Source: Pseudomonadota bacterium (GTDB lineage: Bacteria > Desulfobacterota > Desulfobulbia > Desulfobulbales > Desulfocapsaceae). From it: DNA of 45,534 nt. The notes below the pieces were generated by a model, which had not been told where the DNA came from, did no database searches, and saw only the letters and a list, made by a program, of their open reading frames with translations. Positions 33,028 to 41,796 of the stretch are shown here, in pieces (within the stretch, counting starts at the first letter, position 1; every line of letters starts with the position of its first letter). The translations under genes and the position numbers were made by a program. The stretch spans positions 1 to 45,534 of the forward strand of contig JAHJLI010000297.1 of NCBI GenBank assembly GCA_018821785.1, given 5' to 3'.

Positions 33028-34065
33028 TTACCACTCCACTCCCAACATCATACAATTAATTCCACTGCCTATCCCGAGTAGTGCACCTTTCTGGCCGGAA
33101 TGAAACACCCCCTGCTCCATGGCCATGGCCATGGTGATAGGTGCCGAAACCGAGCCGACATTGCCGAGAATCTGCAGGGTCTCAAAATTCTTTTCCGGTG
33201 CTAACCCAAGTTTCTCAAAGAGCAGTTTGGCGTGCGCCGAGCCAACCTGGTGACAGAAAAACCTATCTATATCCTCTGCCTTCCACCCAGCTTTCCCAGA
33301 AAACCTCTCCCACGTTGCAAGTGCTGTTTCCACCCCACGATGCAGCAGTTCCTCAGAGTTGGTGGCCATAAGCGTGGTGTTTCCCCCACGCTGTCCACCA
33401 TGGCAAAGATCGGAATGGGAAGTATTCGCCAGCCAGGTACCATGCACCAATCGCGGTCGATCCTCACTATTCTCCGTTCGCCGCATATAGAGTGCAACCG
33501 ATCCGGAACCTATGGTAAGTGAAGCAAAGGCCGGCTTAATGCCCTTCCGAGTCACTGTAATATCACTTTGTAATGCCTGGAGTGTCGATTCAAGCAAGTC
33601 TTCGGCAGTCTCTCCTGAAACGATAAGCCCGTTAGCCACCTGACCAAGCTCAATCATGTTGGCCAGCATAACCATGCCATCAAGAAAACCTAGGCAGGCA
33701 TTCGAAATATCAAAAATTAGAGCTGAGGAGGAGAGTCCCAGCTTGTCATGAACAAAGGAAGCTGTTGCCGGCTCCATCATGTCACGCGAGACAGAGGTAA
33801 AGATTAGGCATTCGATGCTTTGCGGATCAAGTTCGGCATTTTCGAGAACCCGACGGCCGGCAAGGGTGGCTGCCTCACTCGGCCTTGTCCCGCGAGACCA
33901 GAGACGCCTCTCTTTGATTCCACTCATCAACTCCAACCTGCCGGTGGGAAGTCGCAACCTTTGATACAGAGCTGACAATCTTTCTTCAATCTGTTCCGAG
34001 CTTACAACCGTCGGTGGAAGTTCGTAGCCAATGGAATGAAGACAAACCTTAGAATAATGTATCAT
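33028..34065 (-). CDS. OleA-like thiolase (FabH superfamily)
   Basis: OleA joins two fatty acyl-CoAs head to head by a Claisen condensation, giving a beta-keto acid for long-chain olefin or ketone formation. The 345-residue protein has the thiolase triad Cys124 (DISNACLGF), His272 (FCHQVGSAH) and Asn302 (ILGNVGSVSAP). It also has an SRDMMEPATASF segment with Glu98, placed like the extra catalytic Glu of OleA. Its N terminus (SIGYELPPTVVSS ... LSALYQRLRLPTGRLE) and C terminus (LLGIGSGINCMMLGVEW) resemble remembered Shewanella OleA more than FabH. No oleB, oleC or oleD is adjacent. It starts right behind the hybrid kinase (2-bp gap). Confidence 0.8.
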   Translation of the reverse strand: MIHYSKVCLHSIGYELPPTVVSSEQIEERLSALYQRLRLPTGRLELMSGIKERRLWSRGTRPSEAATLAGRRVLENAELDPQSIECLIFTSVSRDMMEPATASFVHDKLGLSSSALIFDISNACLGFLDGMVMLANMIELGQVANGLIVSGETAEDLLESTLQALQSDITVTRKGIKPAFASLTIGSGSVALYMRRTENSEDRPRLVHGTWLANTSHSDLCHGGQRGGNTTLMATNSEELLHRGVETALATWERFSGKAGWKAEDIDRFFCHQVGSAHAKLLFEKLGLAPEKNFETLQILGNVGSVSAPITMAMAMEQGVFHSGQKGALLGIGSGINCMMLGVEW

Positions 34066-34067
34066 AA

Positions 34068-35762
34068 TTAAACAGCTGCAAAAACCTCTAGGTGTTTCAA
34101 TATCTTGTCCTTTGTAACCGGGCGGTCCAGAGTTCCGTCAAAACCGCAGTCCTGCAAATCTCCTCCCTTTTGAGTCTCACCCACCCCAACGATCATCGCC
34201 CTCTGTCCTGAATACTCCTCCAACTGTCGAATCAGTTTTGCCACCTTCAGGCTTTCCAGTTGTGGGGTTGATATATCAAGAAGAATGAGATCAAAATGGG
34301 AAAGGGAGGCCTCGTACATCGCCGACCTTCTTGTCTCGGCAAGGATAACCTGCCATCCAGACTCGATAAGAGTACGAATAAGAACGTTTTGACTGAACGG
34401 GTCGCCATCCACCAATAGGGCTCTGTTGGTGAGAAATTTAGCCATAACCTCAATTAACTGGGATTTTTCGAGCGGTTTTGCAAGATAATCGTCCATACCG
34501 GCCTGGAGACATTTCTCCCGATCTCCAGGCATTGCCTGGGCGGTCAGAGCTACGATATCCAGATGGCCCCCGTGTTTCCGCTCATGTTTTCTGATGGCCT
34601 GGGTAGCCTCGAGGCCATCCATTCCTTCCATCTGGACATCCATAAGAACCATCTGATAAGCTCCACTACACGCCTCCTTTACCGCAGCCTGACCGTTATC
34701 TACTGTTGATACATGAACACCTTGTTGTTTGAGGATGGTTTCAATAAGCATCCTGTTTATGGGTTCGTCCTCTGCTAATAATACCTTGGCACCCCTGAGA
34801 GCAAAGGTCCCACTTTCAGTAATGTTCTCCAGTGTGGTGTTAGCCTTTTCCTCAAGGTTCACCGCATCGGATACCTCTTTAAATGGGAGCTCAAATGAAA
34901 AGGTTGATCCCGGGAGGCCGCTCTTTACTCTAATTTCTCCACCCATCAGCTTGACAAGCTGAGAGGACACCGTCAATCCGAGTCCTGTGGTGCCAACGGA
35001 GAGCGGCAGGGAAACATTGGGGGTAACTTTCTGTTTGAAGTAGTAGCTTATCAGTTCAAGCTTTTCCGGTGCAATGCCGCACCCCGTGTCTTCAACAGTA
35101 AACCTCAGCCGAAGGGAGTTGGCGCTGTCGTAACCACAATTTTCAATACTGATGGAGATTCCACCCTGGTCGGTATATTTAATCCCATTATTAACAAGAT
35201 TGGAGAGAATCTGTACCAGGCGGCCAGGGTCTCCATGAACATAGGCGGGAACATCAGAGGCGATAGAACAGGAAAGTGATATGTTTTTTTTCTTTGCGGC
35301 AAGATTCAGTACATACAAGTCGTGATCAAGGCTTTCTTTAAGACAAAAATCTTCCGGTTCGATAAGCAACTCACCGGTTTCAATCCTTGAAAAATCAAGA
35401 ACCTCATTAACAACCACCAAGAGTCGATCAACAGACGAATTTACCATTTCCAGGTATAACCGCTGCTCGGGGGACAACTCAGTGTCCAGAACAAGATTTG
35501 TCATCCCGATGATTCCGTTCATCGAAGAGCGAATCTCGTGACTTACGTTTTCAAGAAAAACACTTTTTACCCGGCTGGCAACCTCTGCTCGGACCAGACC
35601 TGCCTCGCAATTACGATGTTCCGCAGCCTCTAACTCGGCACTTCTGCCACTGATGATCGCTTGTATGGCTCTTTTTTTCAACACCTCAGCTGTCCGCTTC
35701 TGTTTGGCAAGTTGCGCTTTTAAATCCTCAACCTGTTGTTGCAGTTTTTCAATCTCTGCCAC
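34068..35762 (-). CDS. Hybrid histidine kinase with two receivers, no sensor domain
   Basis: The 564-residue protein starts with a coiled coil (1-60) and goes straight to HisKA with phospho-His75 ([19 protein letters not shown]). An ATPase domain follows ([28 protein letters not shown]), then receiver 1 (about 325-445; Glu331-Asp332, phospho-Asp375 in LMDVQM, Lys429) and receiver 2 (about 447-564; Asp496 in LLDIS). Receiver 2 has Arg547 where the conserved Lys-Pro lysine should be, so it may be degenerate. No sensor or membrane segment is present; input must come through the coiled coil or partners. The start codon is GTG, supported by GGGAGGGGG upstream. With the HPt and receiver genes just upstream it makes a complete phosphorelay. 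Confidence 0.9.
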   Translation of the reverse strand: MAEIEKLQQQVEDLKAQLAKQKRTAEVLKKRAIQAIISGRSAELEAAEHRNCEAGLVRAEVASRVKSVFLENVSHEIRSSMNGIIGMTNLVLDTELSPEQRLYLEMVNSSVDRLLVVVNEVLDFSRIETGELLIEPEDFCLKESLDHDLYVLNLAAKKKNISLSCSIASDVPAYVHGDPGRLVQILSNLVNNGIKYTDQGGISISIENCGYDSANSLRLRFTVEDTGCGIAPEKLELISYYFKQKVTPNVSLPLSVGTTGLGLTVSSQLVKLMGGEIRVKSGLPGSTFSFELPFKEVSDAVNLEEKANTTLENITESGTFALRGAKVLLAEDEPINRMLIETILKQQGVHVSTVDNGQAAVKEACSGAYQMVLMDVQMEGMDGLEATQAIRKHERKHGGHLDIVALTAQAMPGDREKCLQAGMDDYLAKPLEKSQLIEVMAKFLTNRALLVDGDPFSQNVLIRTLIESGWQVILAETRRSAMYEASLSHFDLILLDISTPQLESLKVAKLIRQLEEYSGQRAMIVGVGETQKGGDLQDCGFDGTLDRPVTKDKILKHLEVFAAV

Positions 35763-35801
35763 TTCGCCCCCTCCCTTTTTTGATCTTTCAAAACCATCAC
35801 C

Positions 35802-36194
35802 CTATGTCCCGTAATAGGTAAGAACCTCCACTACACCATGGTGAAGAATTTTGGCAATTTCTTTGTGGTCCAACTGTTCGTCCACTAATATTTTCTGTTC
35901 AATTTCTTTTGCAAAAACCGCCCACTCCGGTTCCCCCATGTTGAGAAACAAACCTTTGAGGCCGTGATATATGGCACCCAGCCGTTCTATCGACTCGCCA
36001 CCAGCGAGAACTTCGTGTAAATGAGCCAAACCTTGTTCGAGTGACCTTGAAGAACTTACAACCATTATCTCCACTTGAGGTTCAGTAAACTTATATATAT
36101 TCCTAAAATGCTCACGCAACCTGAGAAGGGTTACTGGCGCGGGCACCAACACACCCGTTTTCGGCTCTTGTTTGAGGTTTTTTTTTGCTGTCAT
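35802..36194 (-). CDS. Histidine phosphotransfer (HPt) protein
   Basis: The 130-residue protein is helical and has IYHGLKGLFLNMG with His77, laid out like the H-x-LKG-x-x-x-x-x-G motif of HPt domains that pass phosphate between receivers. It lies 33 bp after the single receiver gene and 39 bp before the hybrid kinase gene, which is the obvious partner. The first ~20 residues are basic and proline-rich, probably disordered. The ribosome-binding site is weak. Confidence 0.75.
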   Translation of the reverse strand: MTAKKNLKQEPKTGVLVPAPVTLLRLREHFRNIYKFTEPQVEIMVVSSSRSLEQGLAHLHEVLAGGESIERLGAIYHGLKGLFLNMGEPEWAVFAKEIEQKILVDEQLDHKEIAKILHHGVVEVLTYYGT

Positions 36195-36227
36195 GGGCGA
36201 CTTTTTAAAAACCTGACTCTATGATAA

Positions 36228-36626
36228 TTACACGATCAACCCCAAATCCCGAATGTGACCGATCAATTTTGTGCGGTCCAACGGTTTTGTCAAATAAGCC
36301 TCACATTGCCCCTGACGAAAAGCTTTTATAATGTTTTTTGAATCATCAATGGCAGTGACCATAATTACCTTGGTGGTATCCAGGCCTCGTATACCTCGTT
36401 GAGCTTCTATTTTCCGTAATTCAAGCAAAGCCTCCTGACCATCCATTACTGGCATCATGATATCCAGACAAATAAGGTCGTAGGGTTCGTTGCCCTCGAA
36501 TGCCCTCTCGATAGCATCAAGAGCCTCCCTGCCGTTCACCGCTACGTGACAGATTCCAAACTCCGACAACAAGGTCGAGAGAAGGGATCTCGCCAGAAAA
36601 TCATCCTCAACAATCAACGTCTTCAT
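36228..36626 (-). CDS. Single-domain response regulator (CheY-like)
   Basis: The 132-residue protein is a bare receiver: acidic pair Asp8-Asp9 (VEDDFLAR), phospho-Asp55 (ICLDIMMPVMDG), Thr/Ser switch in MVTAID, and Lys114-Pro115 (YLTKPLD). With no output domain, it should act by protein contact or as the end or start of the phosphorelay. The ATG at 36626 is six codons inside a longer frame and has GGAGG properly placed. It is the first gene of the tight - strand run ending with the PaaI-like gene. Confidence 0.92.
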   Translation of the reverse strand: MKTLIVEDDFLARSLLSTLLSEFGICHVAVNGREALDAIERAFEGNEPYDLICLDIMMPVMDGQEALLELRKIEAQRGIRGLDTTKVIMVTAIDDSKNIIKAFRQGQCEAYLTKPLDRTKLIGHIRDLGLIV

Positions 36627-36791
36627 TATTCCTCCATTTTGCACCCAAAACCTGTCTCATAAGGCCGGATTCAGGATTTGAAAAATCACAAGAATCGCAT
36701 TCTTCATCTGCATAATTCATACTATCATGAACCAATTGCATTGGAAATACTTTACGGTGATCAATCTTTCTTCCCCCATATAAAACCTTTT

Positions 36792-38984
36792 TTATCGTTG
36801 ACCCCCGACATTAAGGTCTGGGCCTGGTGGCGAAACTCCCAACACCTGTGAATCTTCATCTCGTGAAAAATCAAAAGGCAGGGTTTGTTTAGAAATATCT
36901 GTAATTAAATACTTTTCCCGCAAATAATCGGCCAACTGAAAACGTCTAAAATTGGTTGAAAAAATCAACAGTCCGCTTTTATCCAGACGAGACATTGCTA
37001 ATTCAATCAGGCCGACATGATCTTCTTGAACATCAAAAACCCGCTTCTCTTTCTTGGTGTTTGAAAATGTAGGAGGATCAATAAAAATCAAATCGTATAT
37101 AAATTTGCACTCGCCAAGCCACTCAAGACAGTCGGCCTTTTCAACCCTGTTGGTCACCTCACTCAAACCGTTTAGGGCTATATTCATTCTCATCCACTGC
37201 AGGTAGGTCGCTGAAAGATCAACAGTTGTTGTACTCAATGCCCCCCCCAGGGCCGCATGCACCGTCGCAGTCCCAGTATATCCATAGAGGTTGAGAAACC
37301 TCTTCCCTTTAGCAGCAGCAAATATCCTCGCCCGGACCGGTCGGTGATCAAGGAAAATGCCCGTGTCGAGATAATCCGTAAAGTTGACCAGGAAAGAACA
37401 TCCACCCTCTTTTACCTCAAACATTTTACGAATGTTTTCTTTTTTCTCATACTGACTCCTACCTTTCTGCCGCTCCCGGGTTTTGAGAAAAACCCGGTCA
37501 GACCTCGTCCCCAGGATCTCCTTGACAATAATTACTGCGGTTTTGAATCTGGCTGTTGCAATTTGCGGATCAATGGTTTTTGGGGGCGCCCACTCCTGAA
37601 TGTGCACCCATTTCCCATAGAGATCAATACTGATGTTGTATTCTGGGAGATCCCGGTCATACACCCTGTAGCAAGACACACTCTCCTTTTCGGCCCACCT
37701 CAGCATTTGCTTGAGATTTTTGCGGAGCCTGTTTGCGAACTCATTCCCCACCCCATCATCAACCTGTGTCAACGGTTGCCAGCGAAAATCTTGATCCCTC
37801 CCACCAGCAATACAACCGATAAGAAGACGACAGGGTATTGAACCGTTATAAAGCCGAAACTTGTGATCCCAAGAGAGTCCAAAACTGTCTGTTAATTCAG
37901 GGTTGGCAATAAAAACACCAGTTCTCCAACCCGAAAACCGCAGTCGCAATATTCTTCCGTAGCCCCTATAGAGTTGAGCCACCAATTCTGTTTCCGAAAG
38001 CCGTTCACCAAAAGGAAGATTGCTGAGCAACAGTCCTTTGTCAGCCGAAGCCTGGAGGAAGGCTACCTCCCCTTGTTTTATGGTGATACGCCGGTTTAGA
38101 CCAGCTAACTCAATATTTTTCCTTGCCGCTCGAACAACCGTGGGGTCACAGTCATAACCAAAGATGAGGGGCCACCTTTTATTTTCGCCCTCCTTTTCTC
38201 GCGCCACAGCTTCCTCAACGAGACTGTGCCAAAGTTGGTCGTTATGGCCGAGCCATCCCATGAAACCATAATAACCACGGGACAGGCCGGGAGCAGAATC
38301 ACCAAACATCAGTGCTGCCTCAATCAACAGGGTGCCGGTGCCGCACATCGGGTCAATTAACGTGTTGGGATCACTTAACCATCCACTCAAGGCGACAATG
38401 GCGGCCGCCAGAGTTTCCTTTAATGGAGCCTTGCCAGAGGCATCTCGATAGCCACGGCGATGCAGACTCTCACCTGACAAATCAAGGGAAATGGAGGCAA
38501 TATTGTTCTCAATATGTAGATGTAATTGTATTCCGGGGCGGTCGATTTTTACCGATGGCCGTTTTCCATTTCTAGTCCGAAAGCGATCAACGAGACCATC
38601 TTTTAACCTGAGTGCGGCAAAACGACTGTGGGTGATCTTGGATTCACCAGACAAGGTGCAACCAACTGCAAAGGTGGTGTTCTCAGTAAGATGATCCTCC
38701 CAATCGACAGACAAGGAAGCATTATACAAAGAATCTTCATCAATTACGACAAAACGCCTTAACTCGAGAAAAACCCGAGAGGCAAAACGTGACCACAGGC
38801 AACAGCGATATGCCGACTCAAGGGTTCCTCTCCACCGTACTGCTCCAACACCGGTGATAACTTCTTGTCCGCCAGACAACTCAACCTCCGCCGCAACCAG
38901 ACTCTCAAGTCCAGCGGCACAACTGGCAACTACCTCATAAAACGTTTTAACCTCGAGCCCCTCTCCCTTACTTCCAAGCATCAT
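36792..38984 (-). CDS. rlmL: Fused 23S rRNA guanine methyltransferase RlmKL
   Basis: RlmKL adds m2G2445 and m7G2069 to 23S rRNA using S-adenosylmethionine. The 730-residue protein starts with a THUMP-containing part (FYEVVASCAAGLESLVAAEV ... ITHSRFAALRLKDGLVD). The first methyltransferase follows (LIDPMCGTGTLLIEAAL, then SNLPFGERLSE, an NLPFG variant of the usual NPPYG), and then the second (FLNLYGYTGTATVHAALGGA, IFIDPPTFSN). Length matches the fused enterobacterial protein. ATG at 38984 has GAGGCG upstream. The following receiver gene is about 165 bp away and likely separately transcribed. Confidence 0.93.
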   Translation of the reverse strand: MMLGSKGEGLEVKTFYEVVASCAAGLESLVAAEVELSGGQEVITGVGAVRWRGTLESAYRCCLWSRFASRVFLELRRFVVIDEDSLYNASLSVDWEDHLTENTTFAVGCTLSGESKITHSRFAALRLKDGLVDRFRTRNGKRPSVKIDRPGIQLHLHIENNIASISLDLSGESLHRRGYRDASGKAPLKETLAAAIVALSGWLSDPNTLIDPMCGTGTLLIEAALMFGDSAPGLSRGYYGFMGWLGHNDQLWHSLVEEAVAREKEGENKRWPLIFGYDCDPTVVRAARKNIELAGLNRRITIKQGEVAFLQASADKGLLLSNLPFGERLSETELVAQLYRGYGRILRLRFSGWRTGVFIANPELTDSFGLSWDHKFRLYNGSIPCRLLIGCIAGGRDQDFRWQPLTQVDDGVGNEFANRLRKNLKQMLRWAEKESVSCYRVYDRDLPEYNISIDLYGKWVHIQEWAPPKTIDPQIATARFKTAVIIVKEILGTRSDRVFLKTRERQKGRSQYEKKENIRKMFEVKEGGCSFLVNFTDYLDTGIFLDHRPVRARIFAAAKGKRFLNLYGYTGTATVHAALGGALSTTTVDLSATYLQWMRMNIALNGLSEVTNRVEKADCLEWLGECKFIYDLIFIDPPTFSNTKKEKRVFDVQEDHVGLIELAMSRLDKSGLLIFSTNFRRFQLADYLREKYLITDISKQTLPFDFSRDEDSQVLGVSPPGPDLNVGGQR

Positions 38985-39286
38985 TTCGCCTCATTGATTT
39001 GCATATTTCACCTTCCTCAAATAACCGTGGTTCCCCGAAACCAACACCCTTTTGTTGGATGCTAATCCCCTTGTATCACTTAGAAAATTTTTACGGGAAA
39101 AGCATACAGAAATTATTTTTTTTGTATAAAAAAAGCCTCTCTTGTGGCAACGCGAATTCCCTCTATCCCTTCCTGACAATTTCTACTTGACCTCTGTATG
39201 AATACGACTAAAGTAGAGACTACTTAATAGTTATTACAGAATGAATTTCTAATCCTACTCACCATATTTTCGCAACAGGAGCCCCC
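38985..39286. other. Divergent spacer between rlmL and pal
   Basis: No gene is seen. It holds the promoters for both neighbours. A + strand candidate for pal is TTGACC (39187-39192), a 16-base spacer, then TAAAGT (39209-39214). AT-rich runs at 39085-39130 may be the UP-element side of the rlmL promoter. Confidence 0.45.
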
Positions 39287-39901
39287 ATGAATAAAAAAAA
39301 TATTACAATCCTCTCACTTTCGGCACTCTTGGTGTCCTTTCTTCTCTTTGGTGTCGGTTGTAGTAAAAAAACCGTCATTCCCCCTGAAAATTCGGGATCT
39401 GAAGCCGATGCTGCCGGTGGAAAAAACTTCCAATACCCGCTGGCTGAGGGAAGTTTTTCACAAGAAAATTTACCGAAGGCAGGAACCCTGGACGACAAAC
39501 AAATGGGAAACATCGGTAGCTACGCCGATCAACAATCTGATGAATTCAAAAGAAATCATGGGAGATGTTCCGACAGCCTTTTTCCTGTTTATTTTGATTT
39601 CGATCAGGCAGGGATTCGCCCCGACATGGTTCAGGTGGTAACTCGCAACGCCGAGTACCTCAGAACTGTCCCTGGTGGAAGGGTGGTTATCGAGGGGAAC
39701 TCGGACGAAAGGGGCACCAATGAGTACAATATGGCTCTAGGAGAGAGAAGAGCTATCAACGTGCAACAATATCTCACCAATATGGGAATTGATGCACGTC
39801 GTATGCAAACCTTGTCGTATGGCGAAGAAAAACCACTTTTTACAGGACAGGACGAAGAGGCCTTCAGCGGCAACAGACGAGTGGACCTCATAATCAAGTA
39901 A
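39287..39901 (+). CDS. pal: Peptidoglycan-associated lipoprotein Pal (OmpA-like)
   Basis: Pal ties the outer membrane to peptidoglycan and works with TolB. The 204-residue protein has a lipoprotein signal with lipobox FGVGC (Cys25) and a linker of about 70 residues. The OmpA domain has VYFDFDQAGIRPD and the Pal signature EGNSDERGTNEYNMALGERRA (peptidoglycan diaminopimelate contact), ending in GNRRVDLIIK. AGGAG precedes the ATG. tolQRAB are not adjacent, so it is a detached pal or a paralog. Confidence 0.9.
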   Translation: MNKKNITILSLSALLVSFLLFGVGCSKKTVIPPENSGSEADAAGGKNFQYPLAEGSFSQENLPKAGTLDDKQMGNIGSYADQQSDEFKRNHGRCSDSLFPVYFDFDQAGIRPDMVQVVTRNAEYLRTVPGGRVVIEGNSDERGTNEYNMALGERRAINVQQYLTNMGIDARRMQTLSYGEEKPLFTGQDEEAFSGNRRVDLIIK

Positions 39902-39914
39902 TAAACTGCAAACG

Positions 39915-39944
39915 CTCCGGCCTCGCCTTTTGTCTGGGCCGGAG
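39915..39944. terminator. Bidirectional hairpin between pal and cmk
   Basis: CTCCGGCC (39915-39922) pairs perfectly with GGCCGGAG (39937-39944) between the convergent stops of pal and cmk. T-runs are poor on both sides, so it is a likely but not classical terminator. Confidence 0.55.
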
Positions 39945-40631
39945 TTACTGACCATCCTTTGGGACTATTTCCCCAAGTATCCTGAGCACGACTGCCTCAA
40001 GAGTTATTTCTGTTGTATCTATCAAAAGCGCGTCTTCAGCTTGCCTTAATGGTGCAACAGCTCTATTACGATCGTTTTTGTCGCGCTCCAAGGTTTGCTT
40101 GAGTATTTGTTGCAAATTAGCGACAACACCATTTTTTTGCAGCTGTTCAACACGTCTTCTCGCCCTTTCTTCTGGTGTCGCATCAAGGAAGAATTTATGT
40201 AATGCATCGGGAAATACAACTGTCCCGATATCCCTCCCCTCGGCAACTATCTTGCCTTTCCCCCCGTATCCTCTCTGTATTTCAGTGAGAATCTCCCGAA
40301 CCAAAGGGACAGCGGATACGTGGGAGGCAATCATAGCCATCTCAGGTGTACGAATAGTGTTACTGACATCTTCGCCATTAATAAAAACACCTACATCGCT
40401 TTGGTCGTTTACAGCGGGAATCAACAGCAAATCCAAGGTGTTCATGGCGCTGGCAATATCTTCCTTACTATCAAGATCGACACCATACCGTTTAAGATAC
40501 AAACCGACAGCCCGATACATCGCACCTGTGTCGAGATAAGTAAATCCGGTAGCAGCAGCCACTTTGCGGCTTACTGTAGATTTTCCGACGCCAGATGGAC
40601 CATCAATTGTGATGATATTTTTTTTAGACAT
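39945..40631 (-). CDS. cmk: Cytidylate kinase
   Basis: Cmk phosphorylates CMP and dCMP. The 228-residue protein has the P-loop ITIDGPSGVGKSTVSRK, the YLDTGAMYRAVGLYLKRYG substrate segment, IVAEGRDIGTVVFPDA and DATPEERARRR, all family hallmarks. The ATG at 40631 is chosen because it gives MSKKNIITIDG; an in-frame earlier start would only add five residues. It overlaps the end of hisC by eight bases and is the last gene of the gatC-gatA-hisC-cmk run. Confidence 0.96.
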   Translation of the reverse strand: MSKKNIITIDGPSGVGKSTVSRKVAAATGFTYLDTGAMYRAVGLYLKRYGVDLDSKEDIASAMNTLDLLLIPAVNDQSDVGVFINGEDVSNTIRTPEMAMIASHVSAVPLVREILTEIQRGYGGKGKIVAEGRDIGTVVFPDALHKFFLDATPEERARRRVEQLQKNGVVANLQQILKQTLERDKNDRNRAVAPLRQAEDALLIDTTEITLEAVVLRILGEIVPKDGQ

Positions 40632-41736
40632 ATTTGAGTTCAACAAGACTGTCAGCCAAAGCTTTTATGAACCGTTTATTTTCTTCTTCGGTGCCGACTG
40701 AGACCCGAATAAAATTTTCAAAACCGTAAGCGCTCATCGAACGAACAATGACTCCCTTGGTCAACATGGTATTATAAAGCAGGTCGGCATTTCCCTGCAC
40801 GTCGATCAGAAAAAAATTTGCTTGGGAGGGATACCTTTTACACCCCAAATGATCCACCTCACGGCATAAGAACCCTAGCCCCTCGCGGGTACGAGAGAGA
40901 GTACGCTCGTAATACTCTTCATCACCCAAAGCAGCCAAGGCGCCCACTTGCGCCATCTGGTTAATGTTGAATGGTGGGCGGACCTTTTGTAGACAAAAAG
41001 CAACCTCCCGGGCCATGAGTGCATAACCAATCCTCAAACCAGCTAAACCGTAAACTTTTGAAAAAGTGCGTAAAAACACGACAGGACATCGTCCTGCCTT
41101 GTTTCGGATAAGGGAATAAATATCCACCCTCTGCTGTTTGTCGGCAAAATCAATATATGCTTCGTCGAGCACAACTATCACCGTCTCTGGAATTTCACTG
41201 AGAAACTGATAAAGTTTGACTGGGGCGATGGTTGTTCCGGTGGGATTGTTAGGGTTATCAAGAAAAATGAGCCGGGTTTTATCTGAGACCATCTCTTTGA
41301 TCACAGGCAAATCATGCTGCATATCTCTCAGTGGAACGACATAATTTATCCCACCTCGAACTTGAACAAACTTTTGGTACACCAGGAAGGATGGATGGCT
41401 GGTCACAACCTCATCTCGCTCCTGCACGAATGCTTTTACCAGGAAATCAATTATCTCATTGGATCCGTTTCCAAGAACAACCTCCATGGGATCAACCCCG
41501 AGTTTCTGGGCAAGAGCGATAACCAGAGAATAACATGATCCGTCTGGGTATCGATGTAAATTAAACAATTCAGACCGAATAGCCCTGACCGCCTTGGGGG
41601 ATGGGCCCCAAGGATTTTCATTTGAAGCAAGCTTAATCGAACCTGTAATCCCCATCTCCCTTTCCAGTTCATCTTGGGGTTTTCCAGGAATGTAGGGTTT
41701 GATTGCGGCAATATTTTCTGGAATTTTTATTTTCAA
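40624..41736 (-). CDS. hisC: Histidinol-phosphate aminotransferase
   Basis: HisC is a PLP enzyme transferring an amino group to imidazole acetol phosphate, and related enzymes accept aromatic amino acids. The 370-residue protein has IAAIKPYIPGKPQDELERE, KLASNENPWGPSP, LDNPNNPTGT and RTFSKVYGLAGLRIGYA with the PLP lysine. The start appears to be TTG at 41736: it gives the family N terminus, and the next Met lies 27 residues in. gatA ends 60 bp upstream. Without other his genes nearby, a role in tyrosine/phenylalanine transamination is also possible. Confidence 0.92.
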   Translation of the reverse strand: MKIKIPENIAAIKPYIPGKPQDELEREMGITGSIKLASNENPWGPSPKAVRAIRSELFNLHRYPDGSCYSLVIALAQKLGVDPMEVVLGNGSNEIIDFLVKAFVQERDEVVTSHPSFLVYQKFVQVRGGINYVVPLRDMQHDLPVIKEMVSDKTRLIFLDNPNNPTGTTIAPVKLYQFLSEIPETVIVVLDEAYIDFADKQQRVDIYSLIRNKAGRCPVVFLRTFSKVYGLAGLRIGYALMAREVAFCLQKVRPPFNINQMAQVGALAALGDEEYYERTLSRTREGLGFLCREVDHLGCKRYPSQANFFLIDVQGNADLLYNTMLTKGVIVRSMSAYGFENFIRVSVGTEEENKRFIKALADSLVELKYV

Positions 41737-41796
41737 GATGACACCATCAGCAAACCTTGTGTTCTCAAGACGAAATACCTGATTTCTTTACGGCCC

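Noticed and set aside
33028..34065. Calling the thiolase FabH of fatty-acid synthesis
   Set aside because: The N-terminal segment, the EPATA region with Glu98 and the C-terminal NCMMLG segment fit OleA better, and no other fab gene is adjacent.
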